Below, piece after piece: positions 11,434 to 21,616 of a DNA stretch of 64,000 nucleotides. The DNA comes from Garcia nutans. Its lineage: Eukaryota; Streptophyta; Magnoliopsida; Malpighiales; Euphorbiaceae. The position numbers and the translations under genes were made by a program. The stretch spans positions 38,192,001 to 38,256,000 of the forward strand of contig CANTUV010000035.1 in the NCBI GenBank assembly GCA_947685225.1, given 5' to 3'. The first letter of the stretch is position 1, and the number at the start of each line of letters is the position of its first letter. A model generated the notes under the pieces. That model was not told the origin of the DNA, did not search any database, and was given only the letters and a program-made list of their open reading frames with translations.

Positions 11434-12348
11434 TGACGCGGACCCTTAGCAACGATGGCAACAAACCCAACGTATAACAATGGTAGAGAACTCCTTGAAA
11501 CTTGATAATCACCTCCTAAGGAACCAAACGCCTATAAAGAGACGCGAACTCACTGTGATTGAAGGATTTAGTTGGTAAGAAGAAGGAAAATGCCACAACT
11601 CTTGTTGATAAGTAAACCTAATTCTTGATGCAAAGAGAGAATTAAAGAATCCACTCTAATCTCTCTCTCACGAAAATTCACAAGAAGAACTTGTAGAAGA
11701 ATTCGAAAATTTTTATTAATTGTTGTTGTTTGAAATTTAGCCTAATAGTGCCCTTAAATAAGGGTCACAAAATTCCTAATTGCATATGGAAAACTAAAAC
11801 ATTCCTAATTGCATAAGGAAAACATTCCTAATTGCATAACGAAAACATTCCTAATTGCTTAAGGAAAACATTCCTAATTGCATATGGAAAACTAAAACAT
11901 TCCTAATTGCATAAGGAAAACATAAAGTATGGAAACAAAATCCTAATCCACTAAGGAAAATATAAAGTATGGAAGCAAAATCTTAATCCAATAAGGAAAA
12001 TATAAAGTATGGAAACAACCAAACTAATCCCTTCAACATAAGAAATGCCCCACACTATTTGGGTTGTCCATGGGCCTTAAATTACTTCCCAAAGCTTTAT
12101 ATGAACCCCCATGGACCTTTCTTGCACGTTGGACCTTTCTTTAGCTAGCCTTTAGCTTCCACACTAAGTATCATAATCAGCTTTGGTGTGCCTTCTTCAA
12201 GCTCTATCTCCATCTTCTTGAATGATAATTCTTGAAGCTTTTGGAAATCTCTTCTTGAATATTCAAAGCCATACTAGCTTGATATCTCTTTGCCTTGCTC
12301 CTAGTGATTGGTCCACTTGCTAGCTTCAAGGGATCCTTTCTTGCATCA
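11434..12348 (-). repeat. Complete 5' LTR of D2
   Basis: 915 bp. In element sense it begins TGATGCAAG (12348) and ends CCGCGTCA (11434). It contains the copy of the pol C-terminus as non-coding sequence (12130-12348), the TTCCTAATTGCATA array, and a U5 end next to the primer site. Six bases (12349-12354) separate it from another CRM LTR fragment in the same orientation. Confidence 0.85.
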
Positions 12349-12354
12349 TTCTAA

Positions 12355-13156
12355 TGACGCGGACCCTTAGCAACGATGGCAGCAAACCCAACTTATAACA
12401 ATGGTAGAGAACTCCTTGAAACTTGATAATCACCTCCTAAGGAACCCAACACCTATAAAGAGACACGAACTCACTATGATTGAAGGATTTAGTTGGTAAG
12501 AAGAAGGAAAATGCCATAACTCTTATTGATAAGTAAACCTAATTCTTGATGCAAAGAAAGAATTAAAGAATCCACTCTAATCTCTCTCACACGAAAATTC
12601 ACAAGAACTTGTAGAAAAATTTGAAAATTTTTGTTAATTTTGTTTCCATACTTTATATTTTCCTTAGTGGATTAGGATTTTGTTTCCATACTTTATATTT
12701 TCCTTAGTGGATTAGGATTTTGTTTCCATACTTTATGTTTTCCTTATGCAATTAGGAATGTTTTCCTTATGAAATTAGGAATGTTTTAGTCTTAATTTTC
12801 CATATGCAATTAGGAATTTTGTAACCCTTATTTAAGGGCACTATTAGGCCGAATTTGATAAAACAACAATTAATAAAAAAATTTGAATTCTTCTACAAGT
12901 TCTTCTTGTGAATTTTCGTGTGAGAGAGATTAGAGTGGATTCTTTAATTCTTTCTTTGCATCAAGAATTAGGTTTACTTATCAACAAGAGTTGTGGCGTT
13001 TTCCTTCTTCTTACCAACTAAATCCTTCAATCATAGTGAGTTCGCGTCTCTTTATAGGCGTTGGGTTCCTTAGGAGGTGATTATCAAGTTTCAAGTAGTT
13101 CTTTACCATTGTTATACGTTGGGTTTGCTGCCATCGTTGCTAAGGGTCCGCGTCAT
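12355..13156. repeat. Inverted CRM LTR fragments (palindromic)
   Basis: 12355-12640 is the U5 end of a CRM LTR on the minus strand, starting TGACGCGG. 12641-13156 is a plus-strand CRM LTR fragment ending CCGCGTCA. Their outer 285 bp are near-perfect reverse complements, with about 230 bp of one-arm sequence between. The right end abuts Tat internal sequence at 13157, so the plus fragment may be the 3' LTR remnant of D1. Confidence 0.8.
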
Positions 13157-14852
13157 AGACAATATTTAAACTTAATGAGACCTTTGGCCAAGTAATGTGT
13201 ATGTACCTATCTGAAGTGAAATAGTTCTTGCTTAAATGAAAATGATTCTCGAGTTTAGTATGGTAACTAGGGTTGTCATATTATAGATATGTTAATTTGG
13301 AAAAATTAAGTCCCGATGTATAATGACACTGATTTGACAAAGTCAAAATATAATTTTAAAATAAAAAATAATATATTTTTCACATACAAAACCTTCAAGT
13401 TAAGGGAAGTATGTTGCATTGTCGATCCTTAAAGGACACATTTGGCAAAACAAATGATCATTTGTAAGGTTATAAAGAAAACACCAACTGACATCCTGAA
13501 TCATGATTTGAAGTAGATGTATCTCTGACTATATTGCTTGGGCCCCCACTTCTTTTGTTTCCCATACCTTGAAGATAAAGAAATGGATGCAATATCTTCT
13601 TATGTCCTAATACAAGACCTAAATAGACACCTAGAAGGAACCAATCAGAGCTCTTCTGCTTATCACCTTAGTTTATGAGTCAATGGAACCACTACAAGTA
13701 TCACTCATGCTTATCATGCATACACGCATACATGAGCATATCACATTGCATTTTATTGTCTTGTGTCGTCTATTCTTTGAAAAGCAAATACCTAGTGATG
13801 TAAACAACCAAAAGTGGATATGGAATTAGGGGTTATGAAAGGGTTATTGCAAAAGAAAGAAGAGATGCATACACTAGGGGTAAAGAGAGGATATGACGGC
13901 TAAAAATGGCAGAATAGCTAAATTTTCTGCAAAAGTAATAAATGAAAAATCCATTTAAGAATGGAATAAGAAGAAAATCAGAACTCTTAATTGAATGAAA
14001 ATACAAAAAACAAAATATCAAGACAAAGGTCCATCCTCAAGGGTGAAGAATCAAGATGATGATCAGATAAGTCCAGCTAGAAGAGCTAAAGTTGAATCAA
14101 GACAAAGGTGCATCATTAAGAGTGAAGAATCAAGATGAATACCAAATCAATTTAGCTAGAAGAGCTGAAAGTCGAGGCAAGGCAAAGATCCATCCCCAAT
14201 AGAGAATCAAAATAAAGATCTGTTTCTACAAGAGAAGTCATTTTTAAGTAGATTTATTGAAGTATCCTGACGGTACAATTTTGTGGAAGTATTCAAAACT
14301 CTATCCTATATTGGATTTGTTGAAGCATCATGATGGCACAACTTAGTGGATTTATTGAAGCATCCAAATCAAGTCTAGGGTTTAGAACCCAAATCAATCT
14401 AGGGTCGAGAACCCAAATCTAATCTTGGGTCAAGAACCTAAATCCAGTCTAGGGTCCTAAATAGATCTAATCTCAGGCCTAAATCCAAATTCAGTCACGG
14501 GTTGAAAAACCAAATCTAGTTTCGGGTCCAGAAACCTAATCTAGTCTTGGTTTCAGTACCCAAAATCTAACTTTGGGTCCAGAACCCAAACTAGTTCAAG
14601 TTCATCAAAACTAAGATATTATGGTCACTTGGCGGTTTTCATTGCCTAATTGCCTATTGAGATGTTAGAATTGTTCGATGGTCATATGTTGAAACTCAAT
14701 GGTTCCTCACCCTATGGTATCCACCCTTTGGATTTTTGTTAGGTTGTCTTTGTGTTTTGTTTTGCAAATGCTTGGTGCCAAAATTTAGAAGATATATCAT
14801 TACTTTTTACTCTCTTCTACTAAAGTCTCAGATCGTTCAAGAAGAGGGAAAA
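13157..14852 (+). mobile_element. 3' internal end of a Tat-type element (T1, first unit)
   Basis: Non-coding, and homologous to the 3' internal part of T1 (23078-24320), for example the block beginning ATTTAAAC...GAGACCTTTGGCC. It then contains degenerate repeats around GAAGAATCAAGATGA (14040-14160) and GGGTC...AGAACCCAAATC (14380-14600), and a purine run AAGAAGAGGGAAAA just before LTR1. Its 5' part has been replaced or displaced by the CRM insertions. No ORF is supported. Confidence 0.7.
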
Positions 14853-15107
14853 CTATACACCCTTAATTTTAGCCTTAAGCTAGTTGTAGACCCTTAATTT
14901 TTGACCCAATCTGATCCAACATGCTTTATTTAGTCCAAAATGATTTTTGTTGTTTAATTGGTCCAAAATAATTTTAATTAAATAATTTTTTACCTTAGTA
15001 TCTAATTTTTAGTAGTAAAAAATGAAAATAAACAAATAAAAAATAAAAATAAAAATAAAAATAAAAATAAAAATCGGAGTCGGAAAAAAATCGGCAGCAA
15101 AAAGTGG

Positions 15108-15180
15108 TCGCGCGGGCCCGTGGGGCAACAGTGGCTCGCCCGCAGGCTCCTGCGGGCTGGCACGCCCACGGGCCCGTTGC
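15108..15180. promoter_or_regulatory. GC-rich nested palindrome upstream of the LTR1 TATA box
   Basis: Inner perfect inverted repeat GCCCGCAGG / CT / CCTGCGGGC at 15138-15157. It is flanked by outer arms CGGGCCCGTGGG and CCCACGGGCCCG. The block stands out from AT-rich surroundings and lies about 130 bp upstream of TATAAATA. Confidence 0.7.
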
Positions 15181-15307
15181 CAGAATTTTTGTCAGCGCAA
15201 ATTTTTTAGCTGCAATTTTTAGAATTATAATCCAATTAGGTTTTAATTTCTTTTTTTATTATTATTACTTACCTTAATTAATTAGGAATAAAGAACCTAA
15301 AAACCAC

Positions 15308-15315
15308 TATAAATA
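15308..15315 (+). promoter_or_regulatory. TATA box of Tat LTR1
   Basis: TATAAATA in a CACTATAAATAAGG context, in the expected U3 position before the pyrimidine/purine-rich leader. Equivalent TATAAATA at 55323-55330 in the T2 LTR. Confidence 0.55.
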
Positions 15316-17023
15316 AGGACCAATTAAACCAAATCAAGGGAGGAAAAAACTTTTCATGATAGCTTTAGGTTTTGAAACCAAATGAAGGAAGGAAAGGGAA
15401 AACTCAATTCAATTGATATTTATAGCAGCAGTAGCAGCAGTAGCACGAAAAAGGGGGAAGAAAAGAGGCAATCAAAGCTTGTCTTTGGAGCTAGTTCATC
15501 CAAGAAGAGTTATTTTTTGGAGAATCAACAAAAGAAGGTATGTTTTAATTCTTTTGATTTATGTTTTATAATAGCCAAATCTATAAAATTTAAGTTTTTT
15601 AAATCAAAAATCTTAGAGTTTTAATTTAATTTTTCCAAGTTTAGAACATTAAAAATGTGACTTTCTTTTCTAAAAGGATTCAAAATTGTTATTTTTTCTT
15701 CTTAAAAACCTTAAAACACTCATTCAACATATTTTTCTACAAAATCAAAATAAAATTCTGTTTCATTTAAGATTTTAATGTAGGCTCTTTTTCACTCAAA
15801 AAACCTTAAAAAACATCTTTTCTACTTATAAAAACATCAATTCATGTGTTTAAATTCATAAAATCTCATAAAATATCAAGTTGCTATTTAAAACCCTAAA
15901 ATTAAATTCCTTGGCCGAGAACCCCAAATTGAAAGCCTAAAATCCAAAAATCAACTTTTAAGCCTAAAATAATGAACCCTAACCCTTTAAAACCTTAAAC
16001 CCCAACTTTTTCTAAACTTTAAACCCTTTAAAAACATAAAAAACTCAAAAAAGCTACAGTAGCTCAATTTATTATTTAAAATCATGAATTAAAAATATTT
16101 CAAAAGTGTCTAAAACTCAAGTTTTATTATTTCATCATTCAAATCTTAATTTTTTTAATCAAAATGTCTTGCTAACCTTTAAAAAACATAAAACCTAATC
16201 TATTTTAATTACCAAAAAAGTCACATAGCTTAAACTTTAGAATTTCCAAAGCCTTAACACATGAGATAAAGAATCCTAAGTAGAAATAGTAGCTATACTT
16301 GAACTTTTATTTGTTTTATTCAATTCCATATTTATTTATGCTTTGATTTATTTCTTATGCTTTAATTTATTTAATTTTAATACTTGATTTATTTAATTTA
16401 TCATGGATGGATGTTTGAATGATTTATATATTATGGATGATTATTTACCTTTATTAATTAATTTAGACTTCCAAAAGTTGTAAGAGGTATGTTTCCACTT
16501 GGTGGGTACCTCATTAGTTAAACATCATGTAATTTAATTTTCTCTTCTATTTTAGAACTTATGTAAAGGGCATGTTTCTACCTTTTGGTGGGTGTCCTAC
16601 TTAGGCATATGTAAGGACATGTTTCCATCCTTGGATGGGTGTCCATTTATTTGTTTTATTTTGTTTGGACATTGCTTTGATTTTAATATAATGATGCTTT
16701 CTTTTTATTGTGTGTAGTATGGATAATATTGTTATATTTAAGAATTTTATAATATTAAGACCTATAAAGGTGGTCGGTTCCAATGAACCAGGTGTTGTGG
16801 GGGTGCTGGGCCATTTCTCACCTTCCCCACACGTACCCAACTTTCCGAACCCATTAGGGGGTTGGGGATTCCTTAGGAATTAAGTCATCCACCCCTTTCT
16901 TTTTTCCCGGCCCGTCCGAGTGGCGACTCCATTTTCTCCAGACTTAGGTCCGTGTTCTCTAAGGCCCCGAGCCTAAACAGTGCCGAAGTCGCAGGGAGTG
17001 GGGGCGAAAATCCCCGCTCACAG

Positions 17024-17041
17024 TGGCGACTCCACTGGGGA
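17024..17041 (+). other. Primer-binding site, tRNA-Arg type
   Basis: TGGCGACTCCACTGGGGA directly after the LTR1 end. From known plant tRNA-Arg(ACG) sequence, the expected complement is TGGCGACTCCGCTGGGGA, one mismatch. Arg-type sites are usual for Tat/Ogre-like elements. Confidence 0.75.
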
Positions 17042-17949
17042 TAAGAGAAGTTGATTCCGTTGGTCTTTATATTATTCTATTCTTTCTTATAATGATATTA
17101 TCCATTGCATCATATTAGATTGCATTGTGTGCGTAAGTTAGGACGCCCGTGTTACCCGTGTTATGTTATGTAAGGGATACTATACTTTCACTCAAGGTAT
17201 GGACATCGAGCATGGCATAACCACTCATAGCCTCGTACCATTTGGTATATACTTGCTATGGGAACCTAAGCCTTTTCACCCACAGACTAAAGCTCATGTA
17301 ATTGGCCTAGTTACTTTCCTTAGGTTTTACCCCAAATGCATGTTGTTTGACTATGGTTAGTTTATCTTAGTATAAATCATGGCTTATTTGGTTTGTTCTT
17401 TTTCTAATATGACCCAAGTGCATTTGCAAGCTCAAAATAAATTTTTCTTTAAGTCCAAAAGGCCAAAATTATTTTCAAAACTTTTTAAGATGGTCTTTGG
17501 ACATAAGACTTTTCTAAAAATAAATCAAAAATTCTTTTGGCTCATGGCCCAAATACTAAGCCCAAATTCCATTTTTCTAAAATCTTTTACAATGGGTTTA
17601 GAAACAAAATTATTTTCACCCAACCATTTTTTACAAAGAGCTTGCAAAAATATTTAGGTCAATTATGAAATACCAAAAATCAATTGTGGGCCTAGTTTAC
17701 ACTAAGAACAAATTAACCATGGGCTTGTTTTTGGCATGAATCATTAGTTACTTTTTCAAGTGAGAAATCTATTTATAATAAACCTCTTAATTTCGTTTTA
17801 ATCCAAAATAGCATAAAAGCTACTTTAGTTGGTTGAATGGATTAAAACCTAATTAATAGGAATCATCATGGATTGATTTCCATTTTCGAAAATATAACTA
17901 TTGGTTGAAACGTCCGAGGGAATTATTCGAAAGCAAGATACCCCATGTT
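17042..17949 (+). other. 5' leader of T1, left part
   Basis: About 900 bp of AT-rich leader between the primer site and the solo LTR insertion. It resumes at 20582. Only short chance ORFs (under 95 codons) are present and none resembles a known protein. 17945-17949 (ATGTT) is the left TSD copy of the solo LTR. Confidence 0.6.
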
Positions 17950-18051
17950 TGTAATATCCCAAAATATACCCTAGATGTTTTGGCTTTATTATTGTTTAAA
18001 TTGGATTCAATGTATATGTTTCTTTGGAAGAGAAAAGGGTTTTTAAAGAGA

Positions 18052-18095
18052 GTGTATATGTTGTGTATATTAGAATATATACACAACATATACAC
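18052..18095. repeat. 19-bp perfect AT-rich inverted repeat
   Basis: Arms 18052-18070 and 18077-18095 are exact reverse complements around the loop TAGAAT; each contains GTATATGTTGTG or its complement. Weaker versions stand at the same distance from the LTR start in A3 (about 24426), A1 (about 34028) and F (about 52345). Confidence 0.85.
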
Positions 18096-18789
18096 AAGTC
18101 AAGTCAAAGGAAGATAGTGGAGGAAGATATTTTGTGTTCTTGATTTATAATTATTTAATAAGGAATTAATTGAGTGGAAGAGATTAATTGGATTAGTTTA
18201 ATATTATAATTGCTTGGTTGAGAGGGTTTTAAGGAAAAGAAGTTTGACTTTGAGTTTTCTCTTTCTTCTTTCTTTCTTCCTTGCCGTGGCTATTCTCCTT
18301 CTTCCTCTCCTTGCTTTGTTTTGGCCGGTTATCATAGAGACAAGAGAACAAAGGAGAGATTTGAACCTCTAAACTCAAGATCTAAGGAAGCTTTCAAGAA
18401 ATCAAGTGGAGATTTAAGAGTTTCTTCATCCTTGGTAAGTCCTTCCACTTGATTCTTTGATTTCTTTGGGTTTGTGAGATGAAGTTGTGTTTGAGAATGT
18501 GTTTGGTTTGATTGTGTTGTGTTTAAGAGGATTTGGTTTAATTGATGTTGGATTTTTGTGGTTGGATTTAAGGAAAGAGTAAGTTGTTGGAGGTGAATGT
18601 ATTGTGGTTGTGTTTTAGGTTTGTGTTGATGATTTTGATTTGTGTTGGAAGTATGTTTTTAGTTGTTTTGGTGTTTTTGTAAGTTTGTTATGGTTTTTGG
18701 GTATGTTGAGATGAGTTTGGTTGAAGTGGTTTTTGGTAAAAGGAAGTGTTTTGTTGGTTGTGTTGTCGTTTTGGCCGGAATCTGGGTTT

Positions 18790-19155
18790 TTGGCCTGGCA
18801 CGCCCAAGAGCACGTCCAGGATTTTAGGCGTGTCGATGGTTCTGTATTTTGGGATGAGTGGCACGAGCAATGACACGCCCATGTCACTGAGCATGTTATA
18901 GCTACTGTGTTGGTTAGGTATTGACACGACCAGTAACAAGCCCGTGTTATTGAGCGTGTCATAGCCACTGTGTTTTTGGGGATTTGACACGGCCATGAGC
19001 ATGCTCATGATGTTGGACATGTCAATGTGGTTGAGAGGCAGAATGTATTACATGCCCATGAACACGCCCGTGTTGTTGAGCGTGTAAAAGCTTCTGTGTT
19101 GTGGAGTTAGGGCACGGTTAGGGACACGCCCGTGTTGTTGAGCGTGTCAAGTTTA
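18790..19155. repeat. GC-rich palindrome minisatellite in LTR C
   Basis: About five imperfect units of 65-75 bp built on GACACGCCCGTGT...TTGAGCGTGTC and TAGCCACTGTGTT. The arms ACACG and CGTGT repeat in both directions. The position within the LTR matches the GACACGGCC clusters of A1 and F. Confidence 0.75.
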
Positions 19156-20581
19156 GAGTTTGCCCTAGTTGGTTCTTAGCCTTATGATCTTATGTGAGTT
19201 TCATCTTTCTTTTGGAATAGGTTGTGAAGAAGGTGCATTACCTTATTCGAATAGTGAAAGATTATTGAAAGAAGAGGTGTTTAATATTGTGTGGGTTGCA
19301 TTTAAGGTAAGTACAAACTACATTGTTGCATACATTTATATGATGTTGAGATTGAACATACATATGATGATATTGATGATGCATATGAATAATGTGATAT
19401 TTTGCACATTGTGAATCTTGTGGAATATATTGTGATTTATATGATGATGAATTGTTTTGATATGAATGGAGATGTAATAAAACCATTGTTGTAGGGCATG
19501 GTTATGCAAATGAAATTGATGAGGCATGGTTGCCTATTTGAGTATGAGATATGATTTGAGAAAGAGATTGATAAAGAGGCAAATGAAATAATTGTATGTC
19601 TAATATGTTGATTCAATTTCAGAGTTCTGGATTTGGTGGCATGCCTAATAAATGTGAAAAAAGTAACAGTCTAGCCGGGTTGAGGATCTCTTCAATTTGA
19701 GTTGAATTGAGGTCCAAGAGACTGGGTCTGTTACACTATGAAAATTGTGAATATGAAATATATGAATAGTAACAGTCTAGCCGGGTTGAGGATCTCCTCG
19801 ATTTAGTGGGGTTGATGGTCCAAGAGACTGGGTCTGTTACAGGTAACAGTCTAGCCGGGTTGAGGATCTCCTCAAGCTTGTTGAGTTGATGGTCCAAGAG
19901 ACTGGGTCTGTTACCCTATCCATGGATAGAGAGATATGTATATTGCCTACGGGCTTGATTATTGTGATTATGAACCAAAGCAGCAACTCTGAATTTTGAA
20001 TATCATATTAAATGCTAGTTGGGCCCATAGGTGTCTTTATTGAATGAGTATAATGGAAGATGATATGATTATTTAAATAATGAAAGGTAACATTCATACA
20101 TATGATTTTTATTGGTTGAATGTATGATATTGATATTGCCATTTCATATTATCATTATGGTTTGTACTACTGAGTTGTTGGCTCAGCGCGATTGTGGTTC
20201 ATCGCATAGGTGGTAGAGTTGATAGGGTTGAGACTGAGGATTCCTCTAGACCTAGTTGAGTTTATGCTTTAAGAGTTGGGCTAGAACTTAAAGATCAGAG
20301 AATCAAGCTGCCAATCATGTATATATTCTATGTTTTGTATATTTTGATTTTCATGTATTTGAACTTGTAAAAGTTTGTAATAACTTCCGCTGCGAATTAC
20401 TAAATGTTTTTATATATAGTGTCTTGTATATTTCTTTTAAATGTTGAGATTTGTTTCACTTATTTTAAAGATATGATTTGTGTATTTTTAAACTGTGGCA
20501 TTTTCTATATTCAGTATACGTATTTTACGATCGTATAAGCATGCTTGGTACGTATACAGGATATAGGGGTGTTACAATGTT

Positions 20582-20821
20582 GGTATTTTGTTAACCATAT
20601 ACCTAGGAAAAGAGACTCACCATTCATGTGTGGATGTCATAAGGTTGGAAGGAACGTCCTAATTTGTTCTTATTTGTTAATTGTTTGTGCATACATGCAT
20701 ACATGCATACATTTGCATATCATATCATTGATATTTTCTGGCTCATAGACCTGAGGTACAACAATTCAAGAGCATACAACGATATCACCTACTGCATTGA
20801 TTCAAGTGCTTCATTTGAAGG
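20582..20821 (+). other. 5' leader of T1, right part
   Basis: Continuation of the T1 leader after the solo LTR. It contains a short (CATG CATA)n run at 20690-20715 and ends at the ATG of the gag-like ORF. Confidence 0.55.
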
Positions 20822-21616
20822 ATGGATGCAAACCAGCTAAGGAATATAATTGATAAAGTTGTCAAAGCTAGGATGGTCGAGCTACAAGATCAATTGGTTA
20901 AAATTATGAAGACCCAGTTGATTCAAATTCTAGAGATCATCAACAATGCTAATGAGGCATCTCCCATTGACATAAGAAAGAAGGAAAAGACAGCATTAAC
21001 AAGGAACATGTCTACTGATAGAGATCAAATGAAAAATAAGAGATCAATCCCTATTCTACAAGACCAACAGAACCATGTGCTATCTAAGTGGAGCAATAAG
21101 AGCGGCTATCACCCTAGTGGGAAAAGTCAAAGGGAAAGAGGAGGTGTTGAGAAAGATGCAACAACTAAGCCAACAAAGAAGCGTAAATTTTCAGATTTAA
21201 GGGAGCCTTTGTCAAAGATGTTAGAAAATCTAATTAAAATTGATTTGCTACAACAATTGGCACCTCGGCCTCTACATAAGCCTCTACCACCAAATTTTGA
21301 AGTCAAGGTCTTCTGTCAATTCCATCAAATGCAAGGGCATGAGACAGATAAATGTGTTCACTTAAGGCATAAAATCCAAGAATTGATTGACAGTGGAAAA
21401 CTGCCTAAGCCTGATAAGCCCAATACTAAGAATAAGCCTCTGCCTAAAATTGGAAGGGCGCCACCGCTTGCAACCCTCATGAAGAGTTTTATCTTGTCAT
21501 CTCATTATGATATGGATAGAGAAGCTGCTAAAGATGATGTACTACTAGACAAGTTTGGATTAACTATGGATGATGAAGCCATGATCCTTAATGATGGAAA
21601 AAATCCTTGCCCTTGA
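20822..21616 (+). CDS. Tat/Ogre-type gag-like protein of T1
   Basis: An uninterrupted 264-codon ORF starting at ATG 20822 and ending TGA. The N-terminal 45 residues are predicted helical (LRNIIDKVVKARMVELQDQL). A basic, Ser/Lys-rich linker follows. The conserved part spans about residues 120-200: FSDLREPLSKMLENLIK, then PLHKPLPPNFEVKVFC, and the zinc-ligand-like motif C-x2-H-x4-GHETDKC-x2-LRH, followed by IQELIDSGKL. This block is familiar from gag of plant Tat-lineage elements, where it follows the capsid. The usual capsid region and all of protease, RT and integrase are missing, so T1 is non-autonomous. It is the only complete-looking retroelement ORF in the window, which suggests either youth or retained function. 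Confidence 0.75.
   Translation: MDANQLRNIIDKVVKARMVELQDQLVKIMKTQLIQILEIINNANEASPIDIRKKEKTALTRNMSTDRDQMKNKRSIPILQDQQNHVLSKWSNKSGYHPSGKSQRERGGVEKDATTKPTKKRKFSDLREPLSKMLENLIKIDLLQQLAPRPLHKPLPPNFEVKVFCQFHQMQGHETDKCVHLRHKIQELIDSGKLPKPDKPNTKNKPLPKIGRAPPLATLMKSFILSSHYDMDREAAKDDVLLDKFGLTMDDEAMILNDGKNPCP

Larger units (their letters stand above)
5336..12348 (-). mobile_element. CRM-type Ty3/Gypsy element D2
   Basis: On the minus strand the order is 5' LTR (11434-12348), primer site (11420-11431), leader, gag (10434-9163), protease remnant, RT, RNase H, integrase, 3' LTR (5969 down to 5336). The LTR starts TGATGCAAG and ends CCGCGTCA, 915 bp in the complete copy. The last 68 codons of pol lie inside the 3' LTR, a CRM hallmark. 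The 3' LTR lacks its final 280 bp or so, where it meets D1. Coding is broken by a 200-bp protease loss, one TAG and two frameshifts. Confidence 0.85.
14853..17022 (+). repeat. Tat-type LTR1 of T1
   Basis: About 2.17 kb. The 3' end (CCCCGCTCACA) is followed by an Arg-type primer site; the 5' edge is placed after the purine run at 14839-14852 and is approximate. It contains a GC-rich nested palindrome (15108-15180), a TATA box (15308-15315), many AAACCCTAA-like words (15890-16030) and the block shared with 28289-29813. Compared with LTR2 it lacks about 16 bp near 16993 and has about 50 bp extra near 16580. Divergence from LTR2 is roughly 2% by eye. Confidence 0.75.
17950..20576 (+). mobile_element. 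Solo LTR C (Tekay-type) with TSD ATGTT
   Basis: 2627 bp from TGTAATATCCC to GGGTGTTACA, flanked by ATGTT at 17945-17949 and 20577-20581. No internal element sequence remains, so it is the product of LTR-LTR recombination. Within it are a 19-bp perfect AT-rich inverted repeat (18052-18095), a GC-palindrome minisatellite (18790-19155), three 72-nt GTAACAG modules (19663-19914) and the paired hairpins (20170-20207). Small ORFs inside are LTR shadows. Confidence 0.9.

Noticed and set aside
15382..15624. Small host gene starting ATGAAGGAAGG in LTR1
   Set aside because: It lies in the leader part of a Tat LTR just after the TATA box; low-complexity Ser run, no family resemblance, and not preserved in LTR2.
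18615..19020. Two overlapping minus-strand ORFs of 110-117 codons in solo LTR C
   Set aside because: They are generated by the GC-palindrome minisatellite, which has no stops in some frames; Cys/Ser-rich content follows from the repeat unit.
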